A DNA stretch of 64,000 nucleotides from Pseudonocardia xinjiangensis (GCF_012911925.1 NZ_JAAXKY010000001.1:152453-216452), one strand, 5' to 3'. Positions 36,324 to 44,593 are shown, counted from the first letter of the stretch. Translations and numbers: made by a program. The notes: generated by a model not told the origin, from the letters alone.

Positions 36324-36737
36324 TTAAGGGTTCAGCCAGCGGTCGACGATGGCAGCCTGCATCGGCACCGATGGCGTCTGGCCTCGGTCCTCGGTGGACA
36401 GGTCTTGCCCGTTGATGCAGATACGCCAGCCGTCATCACCGGTCCGGCGCCAGTCGCTGAAGCTGCGGGTCGTCACGAGCAGGAAACTGCCGTTGCTCCC
36501 GGCGAGCGCGGTGACGACGGTGAGCCATCCTCGGCGGCGTGCGACCTCGTGGTAGTGCAGGCCCAGCGGGACCGCGCCGGTGTGGCGGCAGATCTCGACG
36601 AGCAGCCCGCGCGCGGCGTTGTGCGCGCCGAGCATGCCCACACTGCCCCGTAGCGGGATGTTCGAACGGACGTGGTCAGGAAGGATCCAGCTGCGGGCGT
36701 TGTCATAGGCCGCGATCTGATTCCTGCCCATCACCAC
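36324..36737 (-). CDS. hypothetical protein of the integrative module
   Basis: A 135-137-residue soluble protein, beginning at GTG 36737 or ATG 36731. The ATG overlaps the TGA of the small gene upstream (ATGA), indicating translational coupling. Recognisable composition but no known motif: NQIAAYDNARSWILPDHVRS, MLGAHNAARGLLVEICRHTG, TVVTALAGSNGSFLLVTTRS and DDGWRICINGQDLSTEDRG. The mix of alternating hydrophobics suggests an alpha/beta fold. It ends at a hairpin. Function unknown. Confidence 0.7.
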   Translation of the reverse strand: MVMGRNQIAAYDNARSWILPDHVRSNIPLRGSVGMLGAHNAARGLLVEICRHTGAVPLGLHYHEVARRRGWLTVVTALAGSNGSFLLVTTRSFSDWRRTGDDGWRICINGQDLSTEDRGQTPSVPMQAAIVDRWLNP

Positions 36738-36877
36738 CGCCTCCCATCAGGCGCGTTCTTAGCAAGCTCGAGCACGCTGGCGAGATCTGCGTCGAGTGCA
36801 ACCGTGTGGGTGCCGCGGTCGGGGAACTTGCACCGGAGACAGCTGACGAAGTCGGTGGATCGACGGGTGTGCGGCAT
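36731..36877 (-). CDS. 48-residue protein coupled to the next gene
   Basis: Starts at the ATG at 36877, right after a spacer-repeat copy with GGAGG, and ends with TGA overlapping the next gene's ATG. The sequence MPHTRRSTDFVSCLRCKFPD RGTHTVALDADLASVLELAK NAPDGRRW has one CxxC pair and a short helical tail. Its own ribosome site plus the coupling support translation. It may be a small regulator or leader peptide for the 36324 gene. Confidence 0.6.
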   Translation of the reverse strand: MPHTRRSTDFVSCLRCKFPDRGTHTVALDADLASVLELAKNAPDGRRW

Positions 36878-37087
36878 GCGGGCCTCCGGGTCTCGGCGTC
36901 GGGATGACGCGGCCCGGCCTCAGCACACCGGAGGCAGGGGCCCGCAGGGACGGCGGCGGTTCCGGCTCGCCCATGCGGGCGGGATCGCAATGTCCTCCCC
37001 TCCGCCGGCCGGGGATCCGCAGGCGATCTCACCGGCATGGTGCGGGCCGGGTTCGTCGGTGCTGGCCCGCCCCGGTGTGCTGTCTTC
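36878..37087 (-). repeat. repeated intergenic spacer, copy c
   Basis: The third copy of the spacer, ending at the ATG at 36877. Conserved pieces on the minus strand are GACAGCACACCGGGGCGGGC, CCGGTGAGATCGCC, GGGCGAGCCGGAACCGCCGC, GTGTGCTGAGGCCGGGCCGC and GACGCCGAGACCCGGAGGCC. The last includes the ribosome site and is also partly present before the primase-polymerase gene (CCGAGACCCGGAGCCC at 35092-35107). Confidence 0.7.
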
Positions 37088-37405
37088 TCAGCGGCGCCCG
37101 ACGCCAGGCACCGGCGGTCGTTGCTCGTGCCCGGCATCGCCAGGCACGCATGAGGTTCCCCCGCTCTTAAGCGCCGCGCTGACCTGCAACCAATCTTGAG
37201 CACGCGTCTGGCGACCACCAGGCTCCGGGGCGTAATCGCGACACGCGCGGTTTATCCATCGCCCCTCCAAGCGCCGGATCGCGGCCATGCCAGGGGCAGT
37301 GGCCGAGGCGTTGTCGCCGCCGTCGCCTCGTGCCGCTCGTAAAGCGGACGCCGACATGTGGCAGCTGGTCCCGCAGGCTCTGCGTCGAGCTTCCGTGTAT
37401 TGCAT
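37088..37405 (-). CDS. hypothetical protein, doubtful
   Basis: From the ATG at 37405 a 105-residue frame reads MQYTEARRRACGTSCHMSAS ALRAARGDGGDNA, then GMAAIRRLEGRWINRACRDY APEPGGRQTRAQDWLQVSAA LKSGG. The central part looks like a real protein, with Trp and Tyr residues and balanced charge. The ends are low-complexity, and no ribosome site is obvious. It lies 97 bases downstream of the ParB-like pseudogene. Confidence 0.35.
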   Translation of the reverse strand: MQYTEARRRACGTSCHMSASALRAARGDGGDNASATAPGMAAIRRLEGRWINRACRDYAPEPGGRQTRAQDWLQVSAALKSGGTSCVPGDAGHEQRPPVPGVGRR

Positions 37406-37502
37406 GCCGATGGCGAGGCGGGCGTTCCCTCCCCGCTGATCCGTCGAGGGGTACGCGCTCGTGGTCGGTGAGGCCGCGGAGGACCTCACCGACCACCCGT
37501 GT

Positions 37503-39244
37503 TCAGGCCACGTCGGCGCTCTCGTCTTCACCGCTCTGGCTGTCCGCGTCCTCGTCGGACTCGCCGTGGGCGGTGGCGATCTGCGTGTCAGCGGTTTCAG
37601 TGATCGCCTGCGGGTCGGCGTCCTGGACTTCGCTCTGGGTGTCGGGCTGCGCCATCGCCGCATCTGCGTCGTCGCCGTGCTGAATCTCGCCAGTGGCGGC
37701 ATCAGCGGTCGGCTGTTCGTCGACAGTGGCGGTGTCCGGGGTGAGCACGAGCTGCTCGACCGGGGAGAGCGGATAGCCCCAGCCCTGCAGCGCAGTGAAG
37801 TAGGCGCGCGTTTCCCCGCTGGGGTTGCGCCAGCTGTGCCGTCCCGTGCCCTGCTCGACGGCACCGAGCAGGACCGCCAGGGCCAGCATCGTCGCTCGCG
37901 CCGACGACGCCGATTCCGCCGCGACCGCGATGGGATTGGATGAGCCCAAGCCCGCAGCCGAATCCATACCCAGTAGCTAACGCGCGGTGCTGTGGCCGGA
38001 CTCCATCGCCTTACGCACGTCATGGCTGCCGCAGCCCAGCGTGGCGGCGATGAACCGGACAGCATCCTTCGGGGCCGTCTTGCGGGCCAGGAACGTCGTG
38101 CGCAACCAGTCCCGCCGGACCGTGGTCGCGGAATCCCAATCCTTGTTGTTGGCGATGACCCGGCGGCGTTCGGCCTTCTCGGCCTCGCTCATCGGGCCGG
38201 CCTGCCGGGTGCCCGACTCGCTGGCGGTGCCCGAGTTGTCCCACCGTGGGATGTGCCCGTTCCCGTCCGGGTCGGTGCAGACATACGCGGTCGTGACGGT
38301 GGCTTCCTGTGCTCCCCAGGCGCGTCGCAACTCGACGAGGGCGGCGTGTCCCGGGCAGCCTTGGTGGGCGTCGAGGGTCAGTTCAGTTCCGCTGGGATCC
38401 TCTGCGGCGGGCCGCAGTCCGGAGAGTTGCATTGCCTGGTCGGTGCGTTCGGTGACGACCGGACACCGGCGGCGATCAGTTCGGCGACCCGCTCGGCAAC
38501 CAGGCGCTTCTCCTCGCGCAGGTCGCGCAGCCGCTGCGCCACGTGGTCGAACTGGTCCGGATCACTCTGTGCCGTCACGGTCAGGGCCTTGACCGCCTCG
38601 ACACCCTGTTCGGTGCCGTCATCGAACTCGGCGAGCACCGCGACACGATCCAACGGGATGTCGTAGCGGGCCAGGACCGCGGCGGCGAGCTCGCTGCGCG
38701 CCACCGACGTGGTGACCTTGACCCGCTTCACCGGCGTGTGCGTCCGGCGGGCGATCTGCCCGGCCGTCAACCCCAGGTCCAGCAGCTGCTGATGGGCCGC
38801 CACCTCCTCGGCCTCCGAGTTGCTCGACCGGTGCAGATTCTCCTCGAGCTGGTCCACGATCCGCTCGATCTGCCCAGCACCGTCCTCCCCAGCCGGATCA
38901 CCCTCCGGGTCAACCAGGACCCGCACCAGCGCCTGGCCGGCCTCGATCGCACCCAAGGTGCGGCGCTTGCCCTTCCGCACCACCAACGCCCCATCGGCGC
39001 GGCGGCGGACCTGGATCGGCTCCCGGACACCACGGTCACGGATCGACCGCACAAACTCGCGGTCAAGGACAACCCCGCCGCGGACGTTCGCGCCGATGAT
39101 CACCTGACGAGGGTCGACCTGCAGCAGCTCCCCGAGCGGAGCAGCGGGGGCCACCTCGTTGCCCTCGTGCTCGGCGCTGATGGCTGCGTTCGCCTCGTGC
39201 TGGACGTGCTGGACGTGCCGGTCGTGCTGGTGGTCGTCGGTCAT
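37503..39244 (-). pseudogene. ParB/RepB-like partition protein with a frameshift and a nonsense codon
   Basis: The ATG at 39244 starts a plasmid-type ParB: LQVDPRQVIIGANVRGGVVL and RDRGVREPIQVRRRADGALV (ParB/sulfiredoxin NTPase fold), EENLHRSSNSEAEEVAAHQQ, then the helix-turn-helix GLTAGQIARRTHTPVKRVKV. A missing C near 38461 shifts the frame at ELIAAGV. The next frame continues with DAHQGCPGHAALVELRR and TAYVCTDPDGNGHIPRWDN. A TAG at 37977-37979 interrupts STAR-LLGMDSAAGL, after which the family C terminus resumes (HSWRNPSGETRAYFTALQGW GYPLSPVEQLVL). Two lesions make partition function unlikely. Confidence 0.8.
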
Positions 39245-39572
39245 GGACAGGCTCCTTCGTGGTGGCCGCATGCCCTGCGGAGGCGGCGTCGGTGGGTCCC
39301 GGTGTGGGACGCACCCACCTGGCAGCGACCGCCCGCGTCGGCCGGGGGTTCCGGGCTGACCTGACCGGCGTGGACCAGCACTCGACAACACGCATACGAC
39401 CGGCCAAGCCACACTGCGGGTTCACCCGGCGCAGGCCGGCCAGGGTTCATCGGCCACCAGACCGGGCGGCGTTGCCACACTGCGTCGGCCCACCCGCCAG
39501 GACCACCGACCCGACACCACGGAACGCAGCCACTGCCGAATCAGCCGCAGCACCGCGCGAGTCAGCTGAGCG
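39245..39572. other. gene-free interval with weak spacer similarity
   Basis: No supported gene. Short pieces (CCGGGGGTTCCGGGCT, and CCAGGGTTCATCGGCC at about 39441) recall the repeated spacers further left, so this may be a degraded fourth copy before the ParB-like gene. Confidence 0.4.
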
Positions 39573-40587
39573 CTACGCAGACCAGGATCGGGACACGGGT
39601 AGCGCCATGGACACGTCGCTCAACCGCAGGTCCCTCCGGACGCGGATGAACCTGGGCGGATGGCGCCACCGATGATCCTCGAACGCCGTGTCGACATCGA
39701 GCTCCACGACGGTCGTCGGCTCGACCTGGACGTAGGTCACCGGTTCCGCGGGTCGCTGCCCGAACCGGCTGGAGGCAATGGTCGGGGGCCACGGATGCTC
39801 GGCACCGGCCGCGGTCACCACCGCGGCGATGTCCTCGCGGGCAGCTCGGGACAACCGGGTGGTCCGAGCGGCAACCCGTAGCCGCCCACGATGATCAGGC
39901 CGACCGACGATCAGCGCCTCAGGCCGTGTCACCGCTCCCAGGACGCCACCGACGACGGCTTCCGCGGTGAAACGGGTACGAACCTTCCGCCACATCCTGC
40001 CGCCCGGCCGGTAGCCGTGGTCGAGCCGCTTCGCCACCACGCCCTCGACGCCGGCATCGGAATGGTTGACCAGCCACGCACGGGCAACGGCGAACTCGGT
40101 CGACATCGGCATCAGGACCAGGCCATGCGGGAGCCGGCGGGTGAGAAGATCTTCCAGTATTGCCCGGCGTGCGGCGTAGGACATGGAACGGATGTCCATG
40201 CCGTCGAGGGCGAGGACGTCGATCACCACGTAGAACGCCGGCATGGCGAGGGACAGCTCGCGAATCGGCGGGGTGCAGCCGCCCTTGCAGCGCGGCGAAG
40301 TCCATCCGGCCCTCCTGCCAGAGGACCAGTTCACCGTCCAGCACCACGTCGACGTCCAACCCGATGACGGCAGAGACGATCTCGGGAAAGTACCGGCCGA
40401 GCGGGCGCTGCTGACGCGACTGCAGAGCGACCCGATCCCTGCCGCGGTGGGCGAGGCAGCGGAAACCGTCCATCTTCGGCTCCACGGCCCAGCCGCCGGG
40501 GCAGCCCCTCGGGAGCCGCAGTGCCGGCACCGCGATCACCGGGCGCACCGGATACTCGACACCCGCCAAGCCCGCCTCTTCCTTCAC
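39573..40587 (-). pseudogene. ATP-dependent DNA ligase (LigD/LigC-like), frameshifted
   Basis: The first frame (from 40587) has the nucleotidyltransferase motif I, WAVEPKMDGFRCLAHR with the adenylated Lys, followed by DGELVLWQEGRMDFAALQGR. The frame shifts near 40270. The second frame continues AMPAFYVVIDVLALDGMDIR, VEGVVAKRLDHGYRPGGRMW RKVRTRF (motifs IV-V) and the C-terminal OB-fold region. The two halves join well, so a single-base change inactivated the ligase. It would have sealed nicks in replication or end-joining of the element. Confidence 0.8.
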
Positions 40588-41195
40588 CCGGGGACAGTAA
40601 GCAGGTCACAATGGGTTCGAGCTGCCGGACCGGCTGTGGTCGCGGCGGCGGCGAGCCGGTGGCTCTTCCAGCAGCACCGCAGGCACGCTGTGAATTCCGC
40701 CGAAGTCAGCGTCCGGACGGATCACGACGTTCCAACTCGACGACGGCTTCGCCGACACTCGCATCGTCGAGCGCCCGGCCAGCAAGGGCTGGGGAGTAGG
40801 TGTCGATATAGCGCGCGATCTCGTCGCGGGTTCGAAAGGGCTGCAGACGTCGCTAGCATCGCCGACCGCGATGGATGTTGTGGTTACGACCTGACCCGGG
40901 CCGGTCGAGTCGTCGTACCGCCATCGTCGACCACGCGCGACCACTTGATGGCCACGCGTCCGTACGTCCCTCAACCACCCAGAGAGGGCCGCAGCTATCC
41001 ACAGTTCTGATGTTTGACAACCTTCGCAGGTTTGCGGGAACGATAATCGCCCGGTGCAAATTCAAATGGTGCAGCGGCGGGCGCAGCGAGCAGTGCCAGC
41101 TCGACCACATATGGTCGCGCTGCCAACCACGCAGAAACCACAGACAACGTCAGCTCAGTCGCCAAGCTCAGTCTCCTGCGCGCGAGGGCGCGAAC
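40588..41195. other. interval upstream of the excision/integration genes
   Basis: A minus-strand piece, TRDEIARYIDTYSPALAGRA LDDASVGEAVVELERRDPSG R at about 40700-40850, looks like part of a protein but has a stop before it and no start, so it is at most a remnant. The stretch 41000-41060 is AT-richer and is the likely promoter area for the excisionase and integrase. Confidence 0.4.
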
Positions 41196-41394
41196 ATGAC
41201 GAGACGAGGGACGATGACCGATCTCGATGGACTACCGGTCTTGATCAGCGTGACGAAGGCGGCAGAGGTGCTCGGTATCAGCAGAGCCTCGGCCTACCGA
41301 TACGCCGAACAAGGACACCTCGATCAAGAGACTCGGTGGGCGCATCTACGTTGTCCGAGACCGCCTGCGCAAGCTCGTGGAAGAGCCCACGTGA
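41196..41394 (+). pseudogene. excisionase-like helix-turn-helix protein, frameshifted
   Basis: The ATG at 41196 (GAGGG eight bases before) begins MTRRGTMTDLDGLPVLISVT KAAEVLGISRASAYRYAEQG HL, a MerR-type Xis/BldC-like helix-turn-helix. The expected continuation SIKRLGGRIYVVRDRLRKLV EEPT with a stop at 41394 is present in another frame, so one base is gained or lost near 41322. It sits directly upstream of the integrase. If real, the lesion would lock the element in the chromosome. Confidence 0.75.
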
Positions 41395-41416
41395 AGAGCA
41401 CGGCGTGGAGCTTGAC

Positions 41417-42766
41417 ATGACTACCGGTCGTGGTCGTAAGCGAAGCAGGCGAGGGATAGCCGGCACTGTATACCAACGGGGCGCCAAGTGGGCCTACCTG
41501 ATCGACCTCGGAGCCGACCCCCTCACCGGCAAGCGGAGACGAGACTCACGCAGCGGCTTCCTCACCGAGAATGCCGCATGGGACGCACTCGTCGAGGCAA
41601 ACACAGAACTCCGCACACACACATACGTCAAGAACTCCCCGCGGACTGTTCGCGAGTTCTTCGACGAGTGGCTCGCCGCAATGAAAAGCGGCCTCAAGCC
41701 GACCACGCACAGCAGCTACACCAGCTACGCCCAATACTACGTCATACCAATAATCGGAGATCGAAAACTGCAGGACATCACGGTCGAGACGATCAACCGC
41801 CTCTACTCTCACCTCCTTCAGCAGGGTAGGCGGTCAAAGAACACGAACCAGATCATGTACGAGGAGTGGCGAAAGGAGAGGGCCCGCGGCGCTGAGCCGT
41901 CCGCCCGCCAGATTGCCCAGGCAGCCGGGCTCAGCTACTCCGCCGGAGTACGGGCGTTGCAGCGCTACCGTGCGGGGCGCGTACCACGCGTCATCACCGA
42001 CGGCCTGGAGCCGCGCAGCGTGCAGAGCGTCCACATCATGCTGAACCGGGCCTTCGCGGACGCGGTCCGATGGAAGTACCTCAGCACCAACCCCGTCGAG
42101 CACGCGGTCCGGGTACGGCGCGATCGCAAGGGGCACTCAGTGTGGACCCCTCAAGAGCTCAAGCAATTCCTCGCGAGCGCAGCCGACGACCGCCTCTACG
42201 CGATGTGGCTGATGTTCGCCACCACCGGCATCCGCCGATCAGAGGCTGCCGGCGCACTGCTCGCCCACCTTGACCTTGACGCGCGAGCGGTGACCGTGTG
42301 GCACACCCGGGTCGTAGCCGCCGGGAAGGCCCAGCCGTCCGACGGCAAGAGCGAGCGGTCCCGGCGCAGCCTCGCTCTCGACCGCCGGACCGTGAGCGCC
42401 CTCACCGCCCACGTCGGCAAGCTCGAGAGCGAGAAGCGCTCGTTCGGTCGCGACTACTCCGACCACGGTCTGCTCTTCTGCTGGCCCGACGGCCGTCCCA
42501 TCCATCCCGACACGATCACCGATCAGTTCAGCCGGCTCGTCGACCGTGCCGGTGTCCCGCCCATCACGCTCCACCAGGTACGTCACACCCACGCCACGAT
42601 GTCGCTTCGCGCGGGTGTCAACCCGAAGATCGTCAGCAAGCGACTGGGTCACGCCACAGTGGCCTTCACCCTCGACACCTACACCGAGGACGTCCCCGAA
42701 CTCCACCACGACGCCGCGGACATGGTCACCAACCTCTTCTTCGACGACCCGGTCGACGAGACGTAG
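41417..42766 (+). CDS. tyrosine site-specific recombinase (integrase) with an extra internal segment
   Basis: A 449-residue phage-type integrase. An N-terminal arm-binding region (GTVYQRGAKWAYLIDLGADP) precedes a core-binding SAM-like domain starting at about residue 75 (TVREFFDEWLAAMKSGLKPT). Catalytic residues are Arg in ATTGIRRSEAAG, His-Arg in HQVRHTHATM, His in RLGHATVAF and Tyr in TLDTYTED. Between GRRSKN and GLEPRSVQSVHIML (about residues 140-195) lies an extra 50-odd residues containing an HTH-like PSARQIAQAAGLSYSAGVRA, not usual here. It is adjacent to tRNA-Val(CAC), its probable attachment site. Intact. Confidence 0.93.
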   Translation: MTTGRGRKRSRRGIAGTVYQRGAKWAYLIDLGADPLTGKRRRDSRSGFLTENAAWDALVEANTELRTHTYVKNSPRTVREFFDEWLAAMKSGLKPTTHSSYTSYAQYYVIPIIGDRKLQDITVETINRLYSHLLQQGRRSKNTNQIMYEEWRKERARGAEPSARQIAQAAGLSYSAGVRALQRYRAGRVPRVITDGLEPRSVQSVHIMLNRAFADAVRWKYLSTNPVEHAVRVRRDRKGHSVWTPQELKQFLASAADDRLYAMWLMFATTGIRRSEAAGALLAHLDLDARAVTVWHTRVVAAGKAQPSDGKSERSRRSLALDRRTVSALTAHVGKLESEKRSFGRDYSDHGLLFCWPDGRPIHPDTITDQFSRLVDRAGVPPITLHQVRHTHATMSLRAGVNPKIVSKRLGHATVAFTLDTYTEDVPELHHDAADMVTNLFFDDPVDET

Positions 42767-42840
42767 CCATCCGTCACGGTTGGCTACAAAGCCGGCTACC
42801 AAGTCGGCTGGGCGCCGAAGGACGGGAAGCCCCGAGAACA

Positions 42841-42880
42841 CCAAAAGGCCCCCTAACCCGCAGGTCAGAGGGCCTCTTGG
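42841..42880. terminator. shared terminator between integrase and tRNA-Val(CAC)
   Basis: CCAAAAGGCCCCCTAACC and GGTCAGAGGGCCTCTTGG form a long stem with a few mismatches around a short loop. It can stop both the rightward integrase transcript and the leftward tRNA transcript. Confidence 0.75.
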
Positions 42881-42882
42881 CA

Positions 42883-42957
42883 TGGTGGGCGATACTGGGA
42901 TCGAACCAGTGACCTCTTCGGTGTGAACGAAGCGCTCTCCCCCTGAGCTAATCGCCC
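42883..42957 (-). tRNA. tRNA-Val (anticodon CAC)
   Basis: The complement folds as a standard cloverleaf: acceptor GGGCGAT with ATCGCCC, D arm with TAGCTCAG, anticodon stem CTTCG/CGAAG around loop TTCACAC (anticodon CAC), and T arm CTGGTTCGATCCCAG. The discriminator is A and CCA is encoded. The 3' end faces the integrase gene. Confidence 0.95.
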
Positions 42958-42977
42958 TTGCCGTCGTAGACCTTACC

Positions 42978-43304
42978 TCACCCGAACAACGGGCTTTGCA
43001 ACCAGGTCCACCTCTCGAGCCCCACCCAGCCGGCGACCAGGTAGAGGGCGTTCAGGAGGTAGAGGGTGGCCAGGACGATGAGGCCGGTGGCGGCCAGCAC
43101 CGCGATCCGCACGATGAGGATCTGCCGGCCGAGCCAGTCGGTCCAGGCGTCGTACTTACCGCGGGCGTAGTGCAGGACGCGCTGGGCCCAGCTGAACTCC
43201 GTGGCGAGGATGGCGAGGCCACCGAACACGATGAGCCAGCCCGGGCCGGGGTACGGGATGGCGATGATGCCGGCGACGAGCACCAGCCCGCCGAGGATCG
43301 CCAC
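42978..43304 (-). CDS. TIGR02611/PGPGW-family membrane protein
   Basis: A small inner-membrane protein with the family signature IPYPGPGWLIVFGGLAILA and three hydrophobic segments (residues 3-33, the PGPGW helix and 65-95). The start used is a GTG at 43304. Homologues carry about 30 more residues, and the in-frame sequence upstream (EDDEQRPGFRARLEEKPTLR RTYRVG) looks coding but has no ATG or GTG before a stop at 43412, so a CTG start or a small lesion is possible. Chromosomal backbone gene; function unknown. Confidence 0.85.
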   Translation of the reverse strand: MAILGGLVLVAGIIAIPYPGPGWLIVFGGLAILATEFSWAQRVLHYARGKYDAWTDWLGRQILIVRIAVLAATGLIVLATLYLLNALYLVAGWVGLERWTWLQSPLFG

Positions 43305-43409
43305 GCCGACGCGGTACGTGCGCCGCAGTGTGGGCTTCTCCTCGAGCCGGGCCCGGAAGCCGGGTCGCTGCTCGTCGTCCTCGCTCAGCTGTCCACCGCC
43401 TCTGTCCTG

Positions 43410-43616
43410 TCAGGCGGCTACGCCGTCCGCCTCGGCCCGGAGCCTACTGGGTGGCCACCTCAAGCGGACGGCGGCGACGGCCACGGCCACGGCGCACATA
43501 AAGAAGAGGACAAGGGTGAGGGCGGGACGTAACTGGCCGGTAACTACGCGTTGTCGCTGGTAGCTGCCGACAGGCGGCCGTTCGGGGAGAACAGCGGCCG
43601 CCGACCGCTGGCACAC
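43410..43616 (-). CDS. possible small single-helix membrane protein
   Basis: A GTG-started frame of 68 residues containing a hydrophobic helix LTLVLFFMCAVAVAVAAVRL followed by positive residues. It is in the same frame as the TIGR02611 gene, separated from it only by a stop codon. The N-terminal part is of poor composition, so it may be spurious. The rest of 43305-43755 shows nothing else. Confidence 0.3.
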   Translation of the reverse strand: MCQRSAAAVLPERPPVGSYQRQRVVTGQLRPALTLVLFFMCAVAVAVAAVRLRWPPSRLRAEADGVAA

Positions 43617-43773
43617 AGCACCCCACGTGCAGGTGAGCCTGGAGTAATTAGCCCAGTCGGGTGACTCTGGCCAGGCAACTGCAGGGAGTTCGTGGCTCTA
43701 CCCGTCACATCTTCGCGGCACGGTCGTTTTTCCTGATGACGAACCACGCGGGACCATGAAAGAGGGACGCAGG

Positions 43774-44202
43774 ATGCGCGACGAGCCCACGGTCATCAGC
43801 TCACCGGCGGTGTTCGAACTGATCGCCCCGGACGCCCCTGCGGTGCCCGTCAATGTCGATCTGACGTACAGCAGCCGTGACCCATACGCCGTGCAGGCGT
43901 CGTTCCGGACCGGCAACGGCACCGCCGTTGACTGGGTTTTCGCCCGGGACCTCCTGCACGACGGCCTGATCGCACCGGCCGGCACCGGTGACGTGAGGGT
44001 GCAGCCCATGCCGCTCGACCCGCACCGGGTACAGCTGGAGCTCTCCTCACCGTCGGGCCACGCGGTCTTCACGACGTGCGCGCAGACGCTCGGCGACTTC
44101 CTGCACCGCACCTATCTGGCGGTACCGGCCGACACCGAGTACTCCTGGTTGGACTTCGACGTTGCGCTGTCGGACCTGCTGAACGACCCCGCGCGGGACT
44201 AA
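43774..44202 (+). CDS. SsgA-family cell division/sporulation regulator
   Basis: SsgA-like proteins are actinobacteria-specific and help localise FtsZ and control septation and peptidoglycan maturation. The 142-residue protein has the family pattern: VFELIAPDAPAVPVNVDLTY SSRDPYAVQASF, DWVFARDLLHDGLIAPAGTG DVRV and HAVFTTCAQTLGDFLHRTYL AVP with the acidic tail. The start at 43774 (MRDEP) follows a GAGGG box; the in-frame ATG at 43756 is an alternative. It stands alone before the tRNA cluster. Confidence 0.92.
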   Translation: MRDEPTVISSPAVFELIAPDAPAVPVNVDLTYSSRDPYAVQASFRTGNGTAVDWVFARDLLHDGLIAPAGTGDVRVQPMPLDPHRVQLELSSPSGHAVFTTCAQTLGDFLHRTYLAVPADTEYSWLDFDVALSDLLNDPARD

Positions 44203-44245
44203 AACTGCAGGTCGGAGCTCCTTTGCGCAGAACACGGGGGGTGGT

Positions 44246-44275
44246 TTGAAGCCCCCGCGGCGACTGCGCTAAGGT
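44246..44275 (+). promoter_or_regulatory. sigma70-like promoter of the tRNA cluster
   Basis: TTGAAG (44246-44251) and TAAGGT (44270-44275) are separated by 18 bases and lie 33 bases before tRNA-Gly. A stable RNA operon here would be expected to have such a promoter. Confidence 0.55.
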
Positions 44276-44307
44276 TCTCCCATCAACGCAGCGGACACGC
44301 TGCACAG

Positions 44308-44380
44308 GCGGACGTAGCGCAGCTGGTAGCGCATCACCTTGCCAAGGTGAGGGTCGCGGGTTCGAATCCCGTCGTCCGCT
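44308..44380 (+). tRNA. tRNA-Gly (anticodon GCC)
   Basis: Acceptor GCGGACG pairs with CGTCCGC; anticodon stem TCACC/GGTGA around loop TTGCCAA (GCC); T arm CGGGTTCGAATCCCG; discriminator T. CCA is not encoded. Confidence 0.95.
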
Positions 44381-44445
44381 CGGAGGAACCACGGGTCCCG
44401 TCGGACCTCCATGGATCGAACTCCACGGATCGCTCCGAGGAATTC

Positions 44446-44517
44446 GGCGGAGTGGCCGAGTGGCTTAGGCAAGGGCCTGCAAAGCCCTGTACGCGGGTTC
44501 GATTCCCGCCTCCGCCT
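44446..44517 (+). tRNA. tRNA-Cys (anticodon GCA)
   Basis: Acceptor GGCGGAG pairs with CTCCGCC; anticodon stem AGGGC/GCCCT around loop CTGCAAA (GCA); T arm CGGGTTCGATTCCCG; discriminator T, typical of tRNA-Cys. Confidence 0.95.
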
Positions 44518-44518
44518 C

Positions 44519-44593
44519 GGGCGATTAGCTCAGTGGGAGAGCGCTTCCTTGACACGGAAGAGGTCACTGGTTCAATCCCAGTATCGCCCACCA
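44519..44593 (+). tRNA. tRNA-Val (anticodon GAC)
   Basis: Acceptor GGGCGAT/ATCGCCC; anticodon stem CTTCC/GGAAG around loop TTGACAC (GAC); T arm CTGGTTCAATCCCAG; discriminator A with CCA encoded. Its 3' half from the anticodon loop is the left copy of the 99-bp direct repeat repeated at 49433, marking it as an integration site. Confidence 0.95.

Noticed and set aside
36759..36974. Protein-coding interpretation of the repeated spacers (GEPEPPPS-type peptides)
   Set aside because: Similar peptides can be read from two copies, but frames and stops differ in the third, so conservation is at DNA level.
38543..39364. A plus-strand open frame opposite the ParB-like gene
   Set aside because: The minus strand shows clear ParB motifs; the plus frame has no family pattern.
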